Source: Ditylenchus dipsaci
Lineage: Eukaryota; Nematoda; Chromadorea; Rhabditida; Anguinidae
Reading direction: 5' to 3'
Length of the DNA: 64,000 nucleotides
NCBI GenBank assembly: GCA_004194705.1
Contig: SADC01000872.1
Span: 124,001-188,000, forward strand
Shown here: positions 47,008 to 57,727 of the stretch, one piece after another
How the letters are laid out: each line of letters opens with the position of its first letter
Numbering within the stretch: position 1 is the stretch's first letter
The notes under the pieces: generated by a model
What the model saw: only the letters and a program-made list of their open reading frames with translations
What the model was told of the DNA's origin: nothing
Database searches by the model: none
Position numbers and translations under genes: made by a program

Positions 47008-50000
47008 ATGTCTTTCTTCAACAACCGACAACCAGGTTTGTGTGTATTTTTTCTCGAAAGCCTGTGTTGAAATTTTCATATTACAGAAATGTTTGATGCA
47101 AAGAAACGTTTTGGCAGTGGAGGTATAAATGCTAACTCTGAAAGAGCCTTCAATTCGGATGAGGGAGAGAGTGCTCCTGGTTTGTGCTTTTTCAAAATGT
47201 TCTTCTGTTCAAGAGAGGCAGCTAATTTTTTTTAATTTTATATATCTAATTTTATATTATATTGGGATTCCAAAATTATTTTCAATATACATTTTTAAAC
47301 ATGTGAAAAGCTTGAACAGTTTTGCTGAAGATTTTAAAAATCTTTTCAAAAAATCTAGAAAAACCTTCTAATGAAAAAAAGTTGTGGTCTACCCAACCAA
47401 ATAGGGTCCCTTTTTTAATTTTACTAAGATAAATTCTTCAATTAAGAATCGTGGGTTGAGCTGGCCCTAGTCGAGCTAGTCTCTGCAGGTAACTTTTTGT
47501 GTTAAAACAATTGAAAAAGCTGTGCTAATCACAACTTGCTTGCAGCAGTGTGGAAGCAGTTATGGTAGATGAAGCTAGCGGAGAAACAAGTGCCAACAAA
47601 GACTCTAGACTAAGGTACATTGTTGTTGCTGGAAAACTTTTAGCGCTAGCGTTGGCAACGATCTCTCAAAAAAAATCAACGCCGATTACATGAATAAGTT
47701 TCTTTGAATTAGACCCTTTTTAAAAATGACCTAAAACAAATGTTGGCTGCAGTAAGGTAGTCCGCTGAAATCTGATAAAAGTCTGACTAAATTACTCCAC
47801 ACATCATTTTTTAATACCGAAACACTGTACAACACAACGCTATTTTTTCACTACAAAAGATTCAAAACTTTTATTAAGAATTTTTAATTTTTTTAAACGG
47901 GCATGCCCATGCTAATAACAGGTGGTGCCCGCCAATTCAAATTTTTCCTAATTATTGAAATTCTATACGGATTTTTCGACTTGGTTTCTAACAAAACAAG
48001 GCCTAGAATTTAGTCTTAGGTGTGGTTTTGTTAGAAACGAAGCTAAAAAATCCGAAAAGAAGTTCAATGATTAGGAAATTTTTTTAATTGGCGGGGACAA
48101 ATTCAAACAGGTGAGCATGCCCTTTTAAGTACAGTAGAAACTCGATTTAACGAATTTCAAGGGACCGGCCAAAAAGTTTCGTTAAATCGAGTTTTCATTA
48201 AATAGGGTTTTCGTTAAATCGAGTTTCGCTTTCCTGAGTTTTTAAAATTTTCGTTAAATCGAGTTTTCGCAACTTTTTTATTCATTAAATTATTTGTCGA
48301 CAAAAATCAGATCCAAGAAACACCTCGAAATGAACCTCACAAGACTCAGATCAAAAATTAATAACTTTCATCTCCTGACGGTTTCATCTTCGAAAACCTT
48401 ATCCACCGGCCAGTTTTTGAGAGAGCGGTTCAAATAGCAGTCAGCGTTTACGTCAATGGGTAAACAAGGTGGCTCGGGCAAAGATCCGACTCATTCTCAG
48501 CGATCTTGGGAATCGCTGAACCCTTCTTTCAATGCGTGGTTCGTTCGAATTCTAAATATCTTAGTCTTGCTCGAAATGGCATAGCGTAATATCGCGAATT
48601 CGAAATTTGAAAAAGAACGGCAGATTTTGGAAACAAAACGTCATTTTCCAGAAAAAGACGTCAATGTTCGAAAAAACGGCATTTTTCAGTATCGGTCATG
48701 AATTTTTAGACGATTTTGTGGATTTTCGCTAAATCGAGTGTCGACTTTTCCAATAGGGACCGCCAAAACGTTTCGTTAAATCGAGTTTTTCGTTAAATAG
48801 AGTTTCGTTAAATCGAGTTTCATTGTATCGAGTTTTATTTTACTCTAGTTTAGTGAAATCCAACGAAATCGATACTTGAGTTTCGTTAAATCGAGTTTTC
48901 ACTGTACCGCAAAATCACTTCCGCCAACACTACCTATAACCATTCCGGCATGGCCGCTAGTGCTCCGACAGTGGTGGCGTGATTTTCAAATACCGGTAAA
49001 GGCTCATAATTTAAAAAAAATTCCGTATACATCAGGTATTTTATTGAGGGCAATACTTTTTTTGCTGCAAATATACTTTTTGCCGTAAATTTGGCGCAAA
49101 ATTATTTGCGACAGAATTTGGGATAAAAAGTATATTTGCGGCAAAAAAAGTATATTTACGGCAGAAAAAGTATTGCCTTTTATTGAGACTTGAAAAACAA
49201 CTTCAAGTTAAATGTAGACGCTGTAAATTATTAGCTTGAACTGTAATAAAATTTGATTAATTTGCGTATTCTAGTGACACAAAAAAATTTGGCACGGCGA
49301 GAATTCCGAGGGAGACAATTCCGCGAAGGATAATTACAGTCTACTCTCTCAATAACGAACCCCCAAAAAGTTCGTTCCCACCTTGGGTCCAACACTTTTT
49401 TTAGCCTGATTTTTTAAATTGTTTCCTAGTTCTGTTTTGACAGTCTCGTCCCAAATATCGTAAGGATTCCGATTTCACCGATCGTTTTTCAGAAGTCCAA
49501 AACTTTTTCCTCTAAAAAAGCAAAAACTCGATTTAAGGACAGGGATTTTTGAAAAAGCCTGTCCTTAAATCGAGTTTTTGCTTTTTAGAGGAAAAAGTTT
49601 TGGACTTCTGAAAAACGATCGGTGAAATCGGAATCCTTACGATATTTCGGACGAGACTGTCAAAACAGAACCAAGGTGGAAACGAACTTTTTGGGGGTTC
49701 GTTATTGGTAGAGTCGACTGTATCGCGAAATTTCAATTTTTGAAGTCCCTGTTAAAAAAACCTCATTCTGACACCGGATTCGTGTTCAGCATGGCCGATT
49801 ACATATTCACCATCTTCAAATTTAAACTTTCTGTCTCATTACAAATTCCCCTCGAGGCAAAAAACATATGAAAAAAATTTCAGTATCCCAAATTTGAGTA
49901 CAACTTTCAGATTTTTGAGTACCTGGGTATGCAATCGACGGCAACCGGACATTTAGCATAATTTGTGCAATTTGTCCGCGGACATTTAGCATAATTTTTC

Positions 50001-50744
50001 GGTATGATTCGGTTGTTTCTCCCGAATCATACCGAAAAATTATGCTAAATGTCCGCGGACAAATTGCACAAATTATGCTAAATGTCCAGTTGCCGCAATC
50101 GACCATGCTGAACACGAATCCGGTGTCAGAATCAGGTTTTTTTCTGACAGGGACTTCAAAAATTAAAATTTCGCGGAATCATTCGTCGCGGAAAATTCTC
50201 GCCGTGCCAAAAATTTAATAGAAAAGTTATAAAAAAGTTATTATAAAAGATAAAAAAGTTAAAAGTTATATAAGCCAGAAACAGTTCAAAAAATAGATTT
50301 AAAAAGTTTTAGTCCGGTCAGTCTTCAAAGCCCCATGGAGTTGAATTTGAGACTAGTTTGGATCAGGTCAAGTACCGTTTGGTCAAGGACATCAAGAACA
50401 CCGACTGGATTTGGGATTGGAGTAGTCGACCAGAGAAACAAGAACATATCCCATCAAACAAGTTAGAGTTATAAATATATTTCTAATTCAACTACACTTA
50501 CTCCAGATTGACTCGAAATCGCAGTGGTCAGGGTCCAATCGGCTCTACTTTGACAACCCCACCCAACTCACCTGAGCCTGAGCTAAGCTCTGAGTTCGAG
50601 TTTAAAACTTCGAAAGTGCAAAAGCAATCATCTGTCTTCTTGCGCTTTGAAGTAATCGTTGGACTGGTCGTTTCTAACGTGTTGACTTTTGTGCTGGGCG
50701 CTACCATCGGTAACATTATTATTCTTTACTATTTGTCTAGCTAA
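47008..50744 (+). CDS. BNIP3: BNIP3/NIX/DCT-1-like mitophagy receptor
   Basis: Tail-anchored outer-mitochondrial-membrane protein that recruits LC3/LGG for mitophagy. Exons: 47008-47035, 47087-47179, 47447-47488, 47546-47614, 50313-50461, 50507-50744; about 206 residues. The N-terminal ESWVEL matches the BNIP3 SWVEL LC3-interacting motif. The conserved central block is [15 protein letters not shown], diagnostic for the family. A C-terminal membrane span ([19 protein letters not shown]) has the small-xxx-small pattern (GATIG) used for dimerisation and ends [10 protein letters not shown]. In the third exon one added C in CCC 47465-47467 restores phase with the fourth exon. The junction 47614/50313 is still one base out of phase, so a small exon or another indel is missing in the 2.7-kb intron, which is filled by four palindromic elements. 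Identity is firm from [15 protein letters not shown] and the tail anchor together. Confidence 0.88.
47897..48124. mobile_element. TTAA-flanked palindromic MITE in a BNIP3 intron
   Basis: TTAA at 47893-47896 and 48125-48128; ends ACGGGCATGCCC and GAGCATGCCCTT; core as in copies 24938 and 33285. Ends 7 bases before the next element. Confidence 0.75.
48132..48904. mobile_element. 773-bp pogo-like element
   Basis: TA at 48130-48131 and 48905-48906; ends CAGTAGAAACTCGATTTAAC and GTTAAATCGAGTTTTCACTG. Many TTTCGTTAAATCGAG words form the subterminal regions; no transposase. Confidence 0.8.
49291..50212. mobile_element. Palindromic element with a pogo-like MITE nested in its left arm
   Basis: TTTGGCACGGCGAGAATTCC pairs with AAAATTCTCGCCGTGCCAAA at the far end. 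Inner arms are GACACCGGATTCGTGTTCAG and complement, and AATTATGCTAAATGTCCGCG and complement around 50010. The left arm is interrupted by 49337-49720. Confidence 0.7.
49337..49720. mobile_element. Pogo-like palindromic element (nested)
   Basis: TA at 49335-49336 and 49721-49722; ends CAGTCTACTCTCTCAATAAC and GTTATTGGTAGAGTCGACTG. The body matches 36617-37041 and 39446-39869. Confidence 0.78.
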
Positions 50745-50766
50745 TCGACAAAATTTCGGTAAAGGG

Positions 50767-51311
50767 ACGTTTCACCTAAAATACGCATATGCGTATTTTT
50801 GGTGAAACGTTTCACCAAAAATACGCATATGCGTATTTTAGGTGAAACGTTCAAAAACAACAGGGGGACCAAGGCAGTTTTTTTTACGTTTTTTTCGAAA
50901 ATTTTTAGATTGATTTTACGAAAGTCACGCAGCCTATCACATGAGTCACACATCCTATCACACAGCCAACTGTTTCAAAGACAAATTTTAAGCATTTCGA
51001 AGGGTCAGCCCTTATCCCGGACCATGTACCCCAAAGGGTCAGCCCTTATCCCGGACCATGTACCCCAAAGGGGCTTCCTATTGAATTAGGGTGCCTGCCG
51101 AAGGCAGGCAGGTAAAACCCAAAAGTTGTATCAATACTGATTTGATACAATACGATTTCGGTGTTTGGGGTGATTGTGGGTGGTTTGAGATGGTTCGGAC
51201 ACAATCTAAAAATTTTCGAAAAAAACGTAAAAAAACTGCCTTGGTCCCCCCTGTTGTTTTTGAACGTTTCACCAAAAATACGCATATGCGTATTTTGGTG
51301 AAACGTTCACG
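50767..51311. repeat. Foldback with ATACGCATATGCGTAT palindromes
   Basis: Two TTTCACC-AAAATACGCATATGCG units at 50770-50848 and one at 51277-51308. Arms ACAACAGGGGGACCAAGGCA and complement. Inside is a 34-bp tandem duplication (51002-51035 and 51036-51069), starting GGGTCAGCCC. Confidence 0.6.
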
Positions 51312-51540
51312 CACCAAAATTTCAGATTCTGCATATGCAAGAAGATGGACAAGAGCGATTCCATCAAGCTCAACTACTATTATTGGTGAAATGGACAATT
51401 TTTTAATGCCAAAAACTGGAAAAGCAACAGGAAAATCGAGTTAGATCACCATAATAAAAATTCCCTTGTGCACCACTTTTAAAACACAACATCTCTTTTC
51501 CCAAACATAAGATTTGTATATTTTCGAGACATTCCCTTCA

Positions 51541-51960
51541 GGCTCCCCTCATACTCCCGCGCAACACGAGTCGCGCAACAAAATTTCATAGTGTTCTTCA
51601 GGAACAATTTTATTTTCGGTCGCAGACATCTTATATTCAAAATGACGGCTAGAATCTAACAAATATTTTAATAATAAAAAATTTCAATCTGATATAAAAT
51701 GTTTTAGGAATAATCACAAGTATGTGGCAAATCGGCGTGTTGCGCAAGAAAGTGACGCAACATGCCAATTTGCCACATACTTGTGATTATTCCTAAAACA
51801 TTTTATATCAGATTGAAATTTTTTTATTATTAAAATATTTGTTAGATTCTAGCCGTCATTTTGAATATAAGATGTCTGCGACCGAAAATAAAAATTGTTC
51901 CTGAAGAACACTATGAAATTTTGTTGCACGACTCGAGTTGCGCGGAGTATGAGGGGAGCC
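51541..51960. mobile_element. Palindromic Harbinger-like element with TCA duplication
   Basis: Ends GGCTCCCCTCATACTCCCGC and complement; TCA at 51538-51540 and 51961-51963. The ends are clearly related to the 5203-5641 element. Confidence 0.68.
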
Positions 51961-52397
51961 TCAGAAAACAACTAAATGATTATGTGAAAAGTAAATGCCT
52001 ACATGTCCTAACAATTATATATTCGTATTTCAAAGTCATCCATTTTTAACTTATTTCCTCTCGCTGTACCAGCTTCAATTGTAAATAAAGCTTATTTAAG
52101 AGTGTGCGTAAAGACAAGCAAAAGTTGTTTAAAGATTTATTGTATCAAAGTTCTAATCAGAGTTAAACTTAAACCATAAGCAAAATGCCCGAGAATTAAT
52201 GGATGGTAACGTTAATTGCCTCGTTCAGAAAACACGCGAGGACACTGCACATAACCTAGATCTCAAAAATGCATTTATTAGAGGACAGAACAAGCTAAGT
52301 GTGAGCAAACTCAAAATATACAGCACAATTGGCAATCATAATAGCAACAGCAAAGGTATTTTGTGACCTCTCTCGGCTCTTCTTGTCATCAAAAGCT

Positions 52398-53948
52398 TCA
52401 TCCATTATTTGTGTACGGGCATACCTAAATATTAATTTAAAAACTTCAACTGAAAAATACTAGAAGGCAGCCACTAAACACAAAAACTTCTTATTCTTAT
52501 AATTTTCCAATATTTTCATGAATGCGATATTTTTGAGATCTCAGCTCTTGAATAGGGTGATGGAAACAAATTTTTTTACCCTATTTTTCAAATTTTAGTG
52601 CTTATTTGTCATTCGATTTTTGTGGCCACCACTCTTTTCGTTCTTCACCATTGACCACTAATAATTAAGCCGAGAATGATTAGGCCATTATAATGCACGC
52701 AAAAACGAAGGTGACGAAAATTAAAAAAAATCGACGCTACCTCGCAGAAAACTTGAACATTCAATCGCATTTCCATTTAGTTTTCTCTTTTACCCCAAGT
52801 CTAAAAATTGTAAAGCCCACGTTATTACTTTAGTTATCCGTAGTTTTCGTCTTTAAGAAGCAATAGCGGGGTTTAGTTAGAGCAATTGTAAAAAATTACG
52901 TATGTCGCAGGAAACATGCCGACACGGTTATTCAGTTTTCCTTCCACCAGTTATCATCCTAAATTTCACTAGTTAAGATCTAAATTTATTAAAATTCGGA
53001 TTGATAACTTGACCTCTCGGTTTGTCACTGAAAAGTGTGTTATTTGGAACTAAATCAAGTTTCACAGAAATTAACTACCTGTGATGATATCTCCTCTTTG
53101 GAAGGGCAATTCACCTTCTTCCTGCGGTGTGAAATCAAAAAGTGCTTGAACTAGACCATGAGTATTTGAAAATGCAGAGTCCATGGAGCGAAGCAGAATT
53201 GTATGCGTTTTCGAAACACTGTTCGCCCTAAACCAACGGTTTTACTTTTTAAGTTGAACAAAGAAAGAGAAAAAATACACAACCTGTGATAGTTAACAAG
53301 TTCGTTAAGACTATTGAACCTCTTCACCCACAAATAGTACTGTCCGAGTTTGGTATCACGCAGAACCTGAACAGAAATGAGTTTAAAATACATACAGCGA
53401 CCCGCAATAAATAACCTTAAAGTGCTGAACAGCATTCTCAAACCTATAAAAAAACTATGTCAGTGAAAAAAACTCAATACATTCGATTATCCTCCCCTTG
53501 CTTACCGAACTGAAATAGAGAATTCGCCTGGCGTGGACTCAGACATACGCACTAGAAAAGCACCATCTGTATTACAGGTTTCATGAGTAAAGATTCGGCA
53601 TCATTCCTTGTAATATTTCCAAGATACCTAGAATTAGCAGATGAAATCGTAAGCTGGTCGACAGAATAAATGTTTACCAGGAATGTTCCATGAGTCGAAT
53701 GTAATTGCTGGAATAAAAGTTGGTGAGTCATGGACAACCCCACACTCAATTACCTTGGAATGAGTCCTTCGATACCATTGAATTCAGCTTTGAACCAATA
53801 GGGATCTTCGTCCTTGTTCAGTATCTAAAAGCAACAATTCATTGTAAAAAGGGCTATTATTCCTCAATACCTTCAATATCTGTCCACGTTTGAAACTCAA
53901 TTCATCTGACTCTGAAGCTGTAAAGTCATGTTCTGCAATCGCCTCCAT
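52398..53948 (-). CDS. sem-5: SH3-SH2-SH3 adaptor GRB2/SEM-5/Drk
   Basis: Cytoplasmic adaptor linking phosphotyrosine receptors to SOS and RAS. Ten exons: 53871-53948, 53754-53824, 53678-53707, 53506-53627, 53416-53443, 53284-53366, 53079-53227, 53014-53027 (14 nt), 52900-52958, 52398-52424; 220 residues, normal length. The first SH3 starts [20 protein letters not shown] with the EDPYWFKAE and IPSNYI segments. The SH2 begins [15 protein letters not shown] and has the [18 protein letters not shown] core with its phosphotyrosine-binding Arg. The second SH3 reads [17 protein letters not shown], then [20 protein letters not shown], ending VCPYTNNG. Two one-base deletions (AA 53572-53573 in the SH2, GG 52940-52941 in the second SH3) are each repaired by one added base. 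The 14-nt exon supplies VTNRE of the n-Src loop in phase. An acceptor lies 5 nt before the ATG. Confidence 0.95.
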
Positions 53949-53953
53949 TGATG

Positions 53954-53955
53954 CT
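53954..53955 (-). promoter_or_regulatory. Splice acceptor 5 nt upstream of the SEM-5 start codon
   Basis: On the minus strand atttacag is followed by CATCA and then ATG. This fits a spliced-leader acceptor or the end of a 5' UTR intron. Confidence 0.4.
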
Positions 53956-54519
53956 GTAAATGCAAATTAATATGAGAAAAAGCTAGGGAATAAAAGTTTT
54001 GGCAAAATCTCTGCCCGTCATAAAAACAAAAAAAAGTTGATGATACTTGTCTTATCGAAATAAAAAGGCGAAAAAGTGACCATGAACAATGAGGAAAAAG
54101 AAGTGAGTTGGGATGGTATGAGGAAAAAAGCCCCAGCGCTGCACACATAACGATTATGCGATTTGCTTTCGTTGTCTCTACTTCTATAATTCCCCTTTCA
54201 GATTTTTTATTCCTCGACCAGCCAAATATACACATTGACAAGTTGTGGAGTATTTTGCAGATATTGGCGCTATGTTTGAATTAGCAAATTCACTAAAACA
54301 GACTTGCAGTCTTCATCTCTTCCGCAAAGGTTTTGCAAGAAAGCACACATTTACAGGGTAACAACCAAAAATGAAAAAAAAAAGCGCTAAAAAGCGGCGA
54401 TCCAGCACCGAAAACCGACACCCAATTGAACGCTTCAAAACCAAAACACACGGAAAAATGAATTCCACTGGAAGACCATCAAATTTATCATTGGAATTTT
54501 TGACGCTACTGGCTTATAA

Positions 54520-54650
54520 TTGAGATGCGCACACCCACATACCTTAGACACAAATCACTCGAAAGTGACTCTCGATGCATGAAAAAACATGCATAACAGA
54601 GTTATTTATGTGGTAGGCCCCAGTATTCAAAACTATATTCAACATCTTTG
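54520..54650 (-). repeat. Dispersed repeat family D, reverse copy
   Basis: Reverse complement of the 58000-58130 block: CACACCCACATACCTTAGAC, CATGCATAACAGAG, TAGGCCCCAGTATTC. Confidence 0.7.
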
Positions 54651-54910
54651 ATTTTTCGACCGAAAAGAGTCAAAAATTCTTGCCGGAAACAGCTCTTCAT
54701 CTATGTCTTCAAACTTTGCAAGTCATCCATGACATTTATCTATGTCATTTTGTGCACAGATGTCTGTTCTCTTTTGTCCCTTTTTTCACCCTTCGGTTTT
54801 AGGCGCTTTAGCTTTGCTTGCTAAAGCGTCTAAAATGTATTCGGACAACCGAATAGAGGCAATTGAATTCCCATCTACTGAATGCCGGAGTAACATTCAA
54901 CATAGCGCTT

Positions 54911-55040
54911 TACAGGGTTTTCGACCAAACTTTTTCAATAGCTAGATGCACAATAAAAATCTGAAATCAGAAAAAATGCAAAGTAAGAAATAATCAGGAT
55001 TCTGACTTTCATAGGCTCGACATACAGTGCGTTTCATAAT
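54911..55040 (+). repeat. 130-bp direct repeat, copy 1 (includes left terminus of the 1161-bp palindrome)
   Basis: From ACAGGGTTTTCGACCAAACT to CAGTGCGTTTCATAATTT; repeated almost exactly at 56575-56705. Confidence 0.8.
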
Positions 55041-56185
55041 TTTACAGGCACCCTCTTTTTAGGTGTTTAGAGACATTTTTTAAAGAAAATAAAAAACCCG
55101 TTTTCACAAACAAGATAAGCATAGTCGATAACTTAGTAATTATGCAAAAATATTGGGGATGTTGGGTTATGAAAAAAAATATGACCGAAAATTCAAATTA
55201 CCACCGTTTCATAATTTTACAGGCAGTTAGAGTAAAAAGCTGTATTCATAACAAAAATTATGATTCTTGTGTATTCTTAATTTTTACTGACTTTTTGTAA
55301 GCCCTCTTCCTTAGCTACAATTAGGTAGGTCAAACTTATTTTTTTGATTATTCTAGGAAAAGTTATGACCATCAACATAAAAGCGTCGATTTCTAGTCAA
55401 AATAAAGAAAAATCTAAGGAAAATGACTGTTTGGCCACATAAATAATAGCTTTTCTCAATACTTGTCGATGAAAAGATGACATCTATTGCATTCGAAAGC
55501 TCTTTGATTTATCTACAAAATAACATGTCGACTATTGTTTTATAAAATACAGTGCTGAGAAACAGACGGTTGAATTTAGACAAGACAAAAAAGGCTAAAA
55601 ATAAAGCAAAAACAGGGGTTTTTGTCTTGTCTAAATTCAACCGTCTGTTTCTCAGCCCTGTATTTTTATAAAACAATAGTCGACATGTTATTTGTAGATA
55701 AATCAAAGAGCTTTCGAATGGTGCAATAGATGTCATCTTTTCATCGACAAGTATTGAGAAAAGCTATTATTTATGTGGCCAAACAGTCATTTTCCTTAGA
55801 TTTTTCTTTATTTTGACTAGAAATCGACGCTTTTATGTTGATGGTCATAACTTTTCCTAGAATAATCAAAAAAATAAGTTGACCTACCTAATTGTAGCTA
55901 AGGAAGAGGGCTTACAAAAAGTCAGTAAAAATTAAGAATACACAAGAATCATAATTTTTGTTATGAATACAGCTTTTTACTCTAACTGCCTGTAAAATTA
56001 TGAAACGGTGGTAATTTGAATTTTCGGTCATATTTTTTTCATAACCCAACATCCCCAATATTTTTGCATAATTACTAAGTTATCGACTATGCTTATCTTG
56101 TTTGTGAAAACGGGTTTTTTATTTTCTTTAAAAATGTCTCTAAACACCTAAAAAGAGGGTGCCTGTAAAATTATGAAACGCACTG
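55025..56185. mobile_element. 1161-bp near-perfect palindrome with TA duplications (Tc1/mariner type)
   Basis: Ends CAGTGCGTTTCATAATTTTA and complement; TA at 55023-55024 and 56186-56187. The arms (about 540-575 bases each) are almost identical, with the centre near 55605. The CAGTG start and TA target are typical of the Tc1/mariner superfamily. No protein is encoded. Confidence 0.85.
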
Positions 56186-56249
56186 TAGTGTGAGATATTT
56201 GGATTTTAAATTTTTAACGTTCACCCCATACAGGGCAGTCCTGCTCCAT

Positions 56250-56370
56250 GGGGACACGGACAATTCGCCTCCAGGACAATTCGCCTCCGGGCCGATTCGC
56301 CTCCCGGACAATTGGCCTCCAGGACAATTGGCCTCCAGGACAATTCGCCTCCGGGACAATCCGCCTCCAA
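56250..56370. repeat. 17-bp minisatellite GACAATTCGCCTCCAGG
   Basis: About seven degenerate units (AATTCGCCTCC/AATTGGCCTCC). Three complementary units occur at 58552-58602, forming a 2.3-kb foldback together with TGCTCCATGG on both sides. Confidence 0.7.
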
Positions 56371-56574
56371 TTACATTTTTTATCTCCTGTTCAACCTGTC
56401 CATTCACTCCATGAACAATAAGCTTATCCTTAGTTGTATTTTTGCAGAAAGGGTAATATCGTAGTTGTATTGCATTAATTTTTATAACATTTTTGTCAGT
56501 CCATCACCTAATCGCCCTTATTTTCTCATGTTGTTTTCCACCTGGTTTATTTAGGTTACAGGGTTTTCGACTTT

Positions 56575-56705
56575 ACAGGGTTTTCGACCAAACTTTTTCA
56601 ATAGCTAGATGCACAATAAAAATCTGAAATCAGAAAAAATGCAAAGTAAGAAATAATCAGGATTCTGACTTTCATAGGCTCGACATACAGTGCGTTTCAT
56701 AATTT
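56575..56705 (+). repeat. 130-bp direct repeat, copy 2
   Basis: Copy of 54911-55040 ending about 16 bases into the transposon terminus, then continuing with CGCGTTTCATAATGG. Confidence 0.8.
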
Positions 56706-57539
56706 CGCGTTTCATAATGGTCCACTTGAATCATGCAGGTCTCCAGCTAGTCAAAAAAAATTCAGCCACTAAACTACTCAAATTTTATATATGTTCATTA
56801 AAACTGCTAGATACATAAAATATCTCATATTCAGGTGGTTTAGATAAACTGACAAACTTGACAAAGTGGACACTCATATAAACCAAGTTGATATCCACGT
56901 GGTGTGGTTGGTGTTGCATCTCTTTTTTAAATTGAATTTTATACCACGTATTCACCGGAAACCTGTATAAAATGGACAATTGCTCCCTGTTCATAAAGGC
57001 ATTCTTACCCTGCTCAGATAATAGAGACAACAATTATTTGATCTCAAATTTATCAGGCTATAACCAACTTTAGCTGCCTTTCTTTTTATCCAAGTGGACG
57101 ACCACATGGTTTAGTTAGTGCATCGATTGTCCAGTAGAATTAAAGTTGATCATAAATTTTAAAAGTTCTTTACAAGACGAAAATATTACTATCTGGGTAC
57201 CACTACACTACCTGAGTACAACAAAATCAAGTGGTCGTCAATTTGGTGCAAATTTTTTTTCACGTTTTTCATATTCCGAAACCTGTTTTCTGGACCAATT
57301 TGGGCATGCTGAAGATGGTTCGATAATAGTAAAAGAAGGTTTTGTATGGTATTTTTAAATAATTGGGAAATAATTGAATTTGCCAAAACTAGAAAATAGC
57401 TTACAAAACGGCATTTCACCACTATCAAACCATCTTCAGCATTCCGAGTTAGTCCAGAAAATAGGTTTTGGAACCCGAAAAAGTAAAAAAAAAATCTCCA
57501 AGTGGACGACCACTTGGTTTGGTCGGTTCAGACTACAAA

Positions 57540-57655
57540 ATTTTTCAAAATGTACGAATTTGAAAAGTGTGGACTATTTTGTGTGTGGACCAATTCGGTA
57601 TGGATCAGTTTGGTGTGGACCGATTCGCTTAACGCCCGTAAATGAATATACACCT
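57540..57655. repeat. Left arm of a 3.5-kb inverted repeat (right arm 60925-61080)
   Basis: GTGTGTGGACCAATTCG and GAAAAGTGTGGA, with GATTCGCTTAACGCC, are matched in complement at 60925-60990. AAGTGGACGACCACTTGG words recur at both ends. Confidence 0.55.
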
Positions 57656-57727
57656 GGACGAGGGATACCTACCTCTAATTGTGGGGATCGTTTCAGTGAA
57701 CTCAAAATTTTGGGCTTGAGTTCAGAA

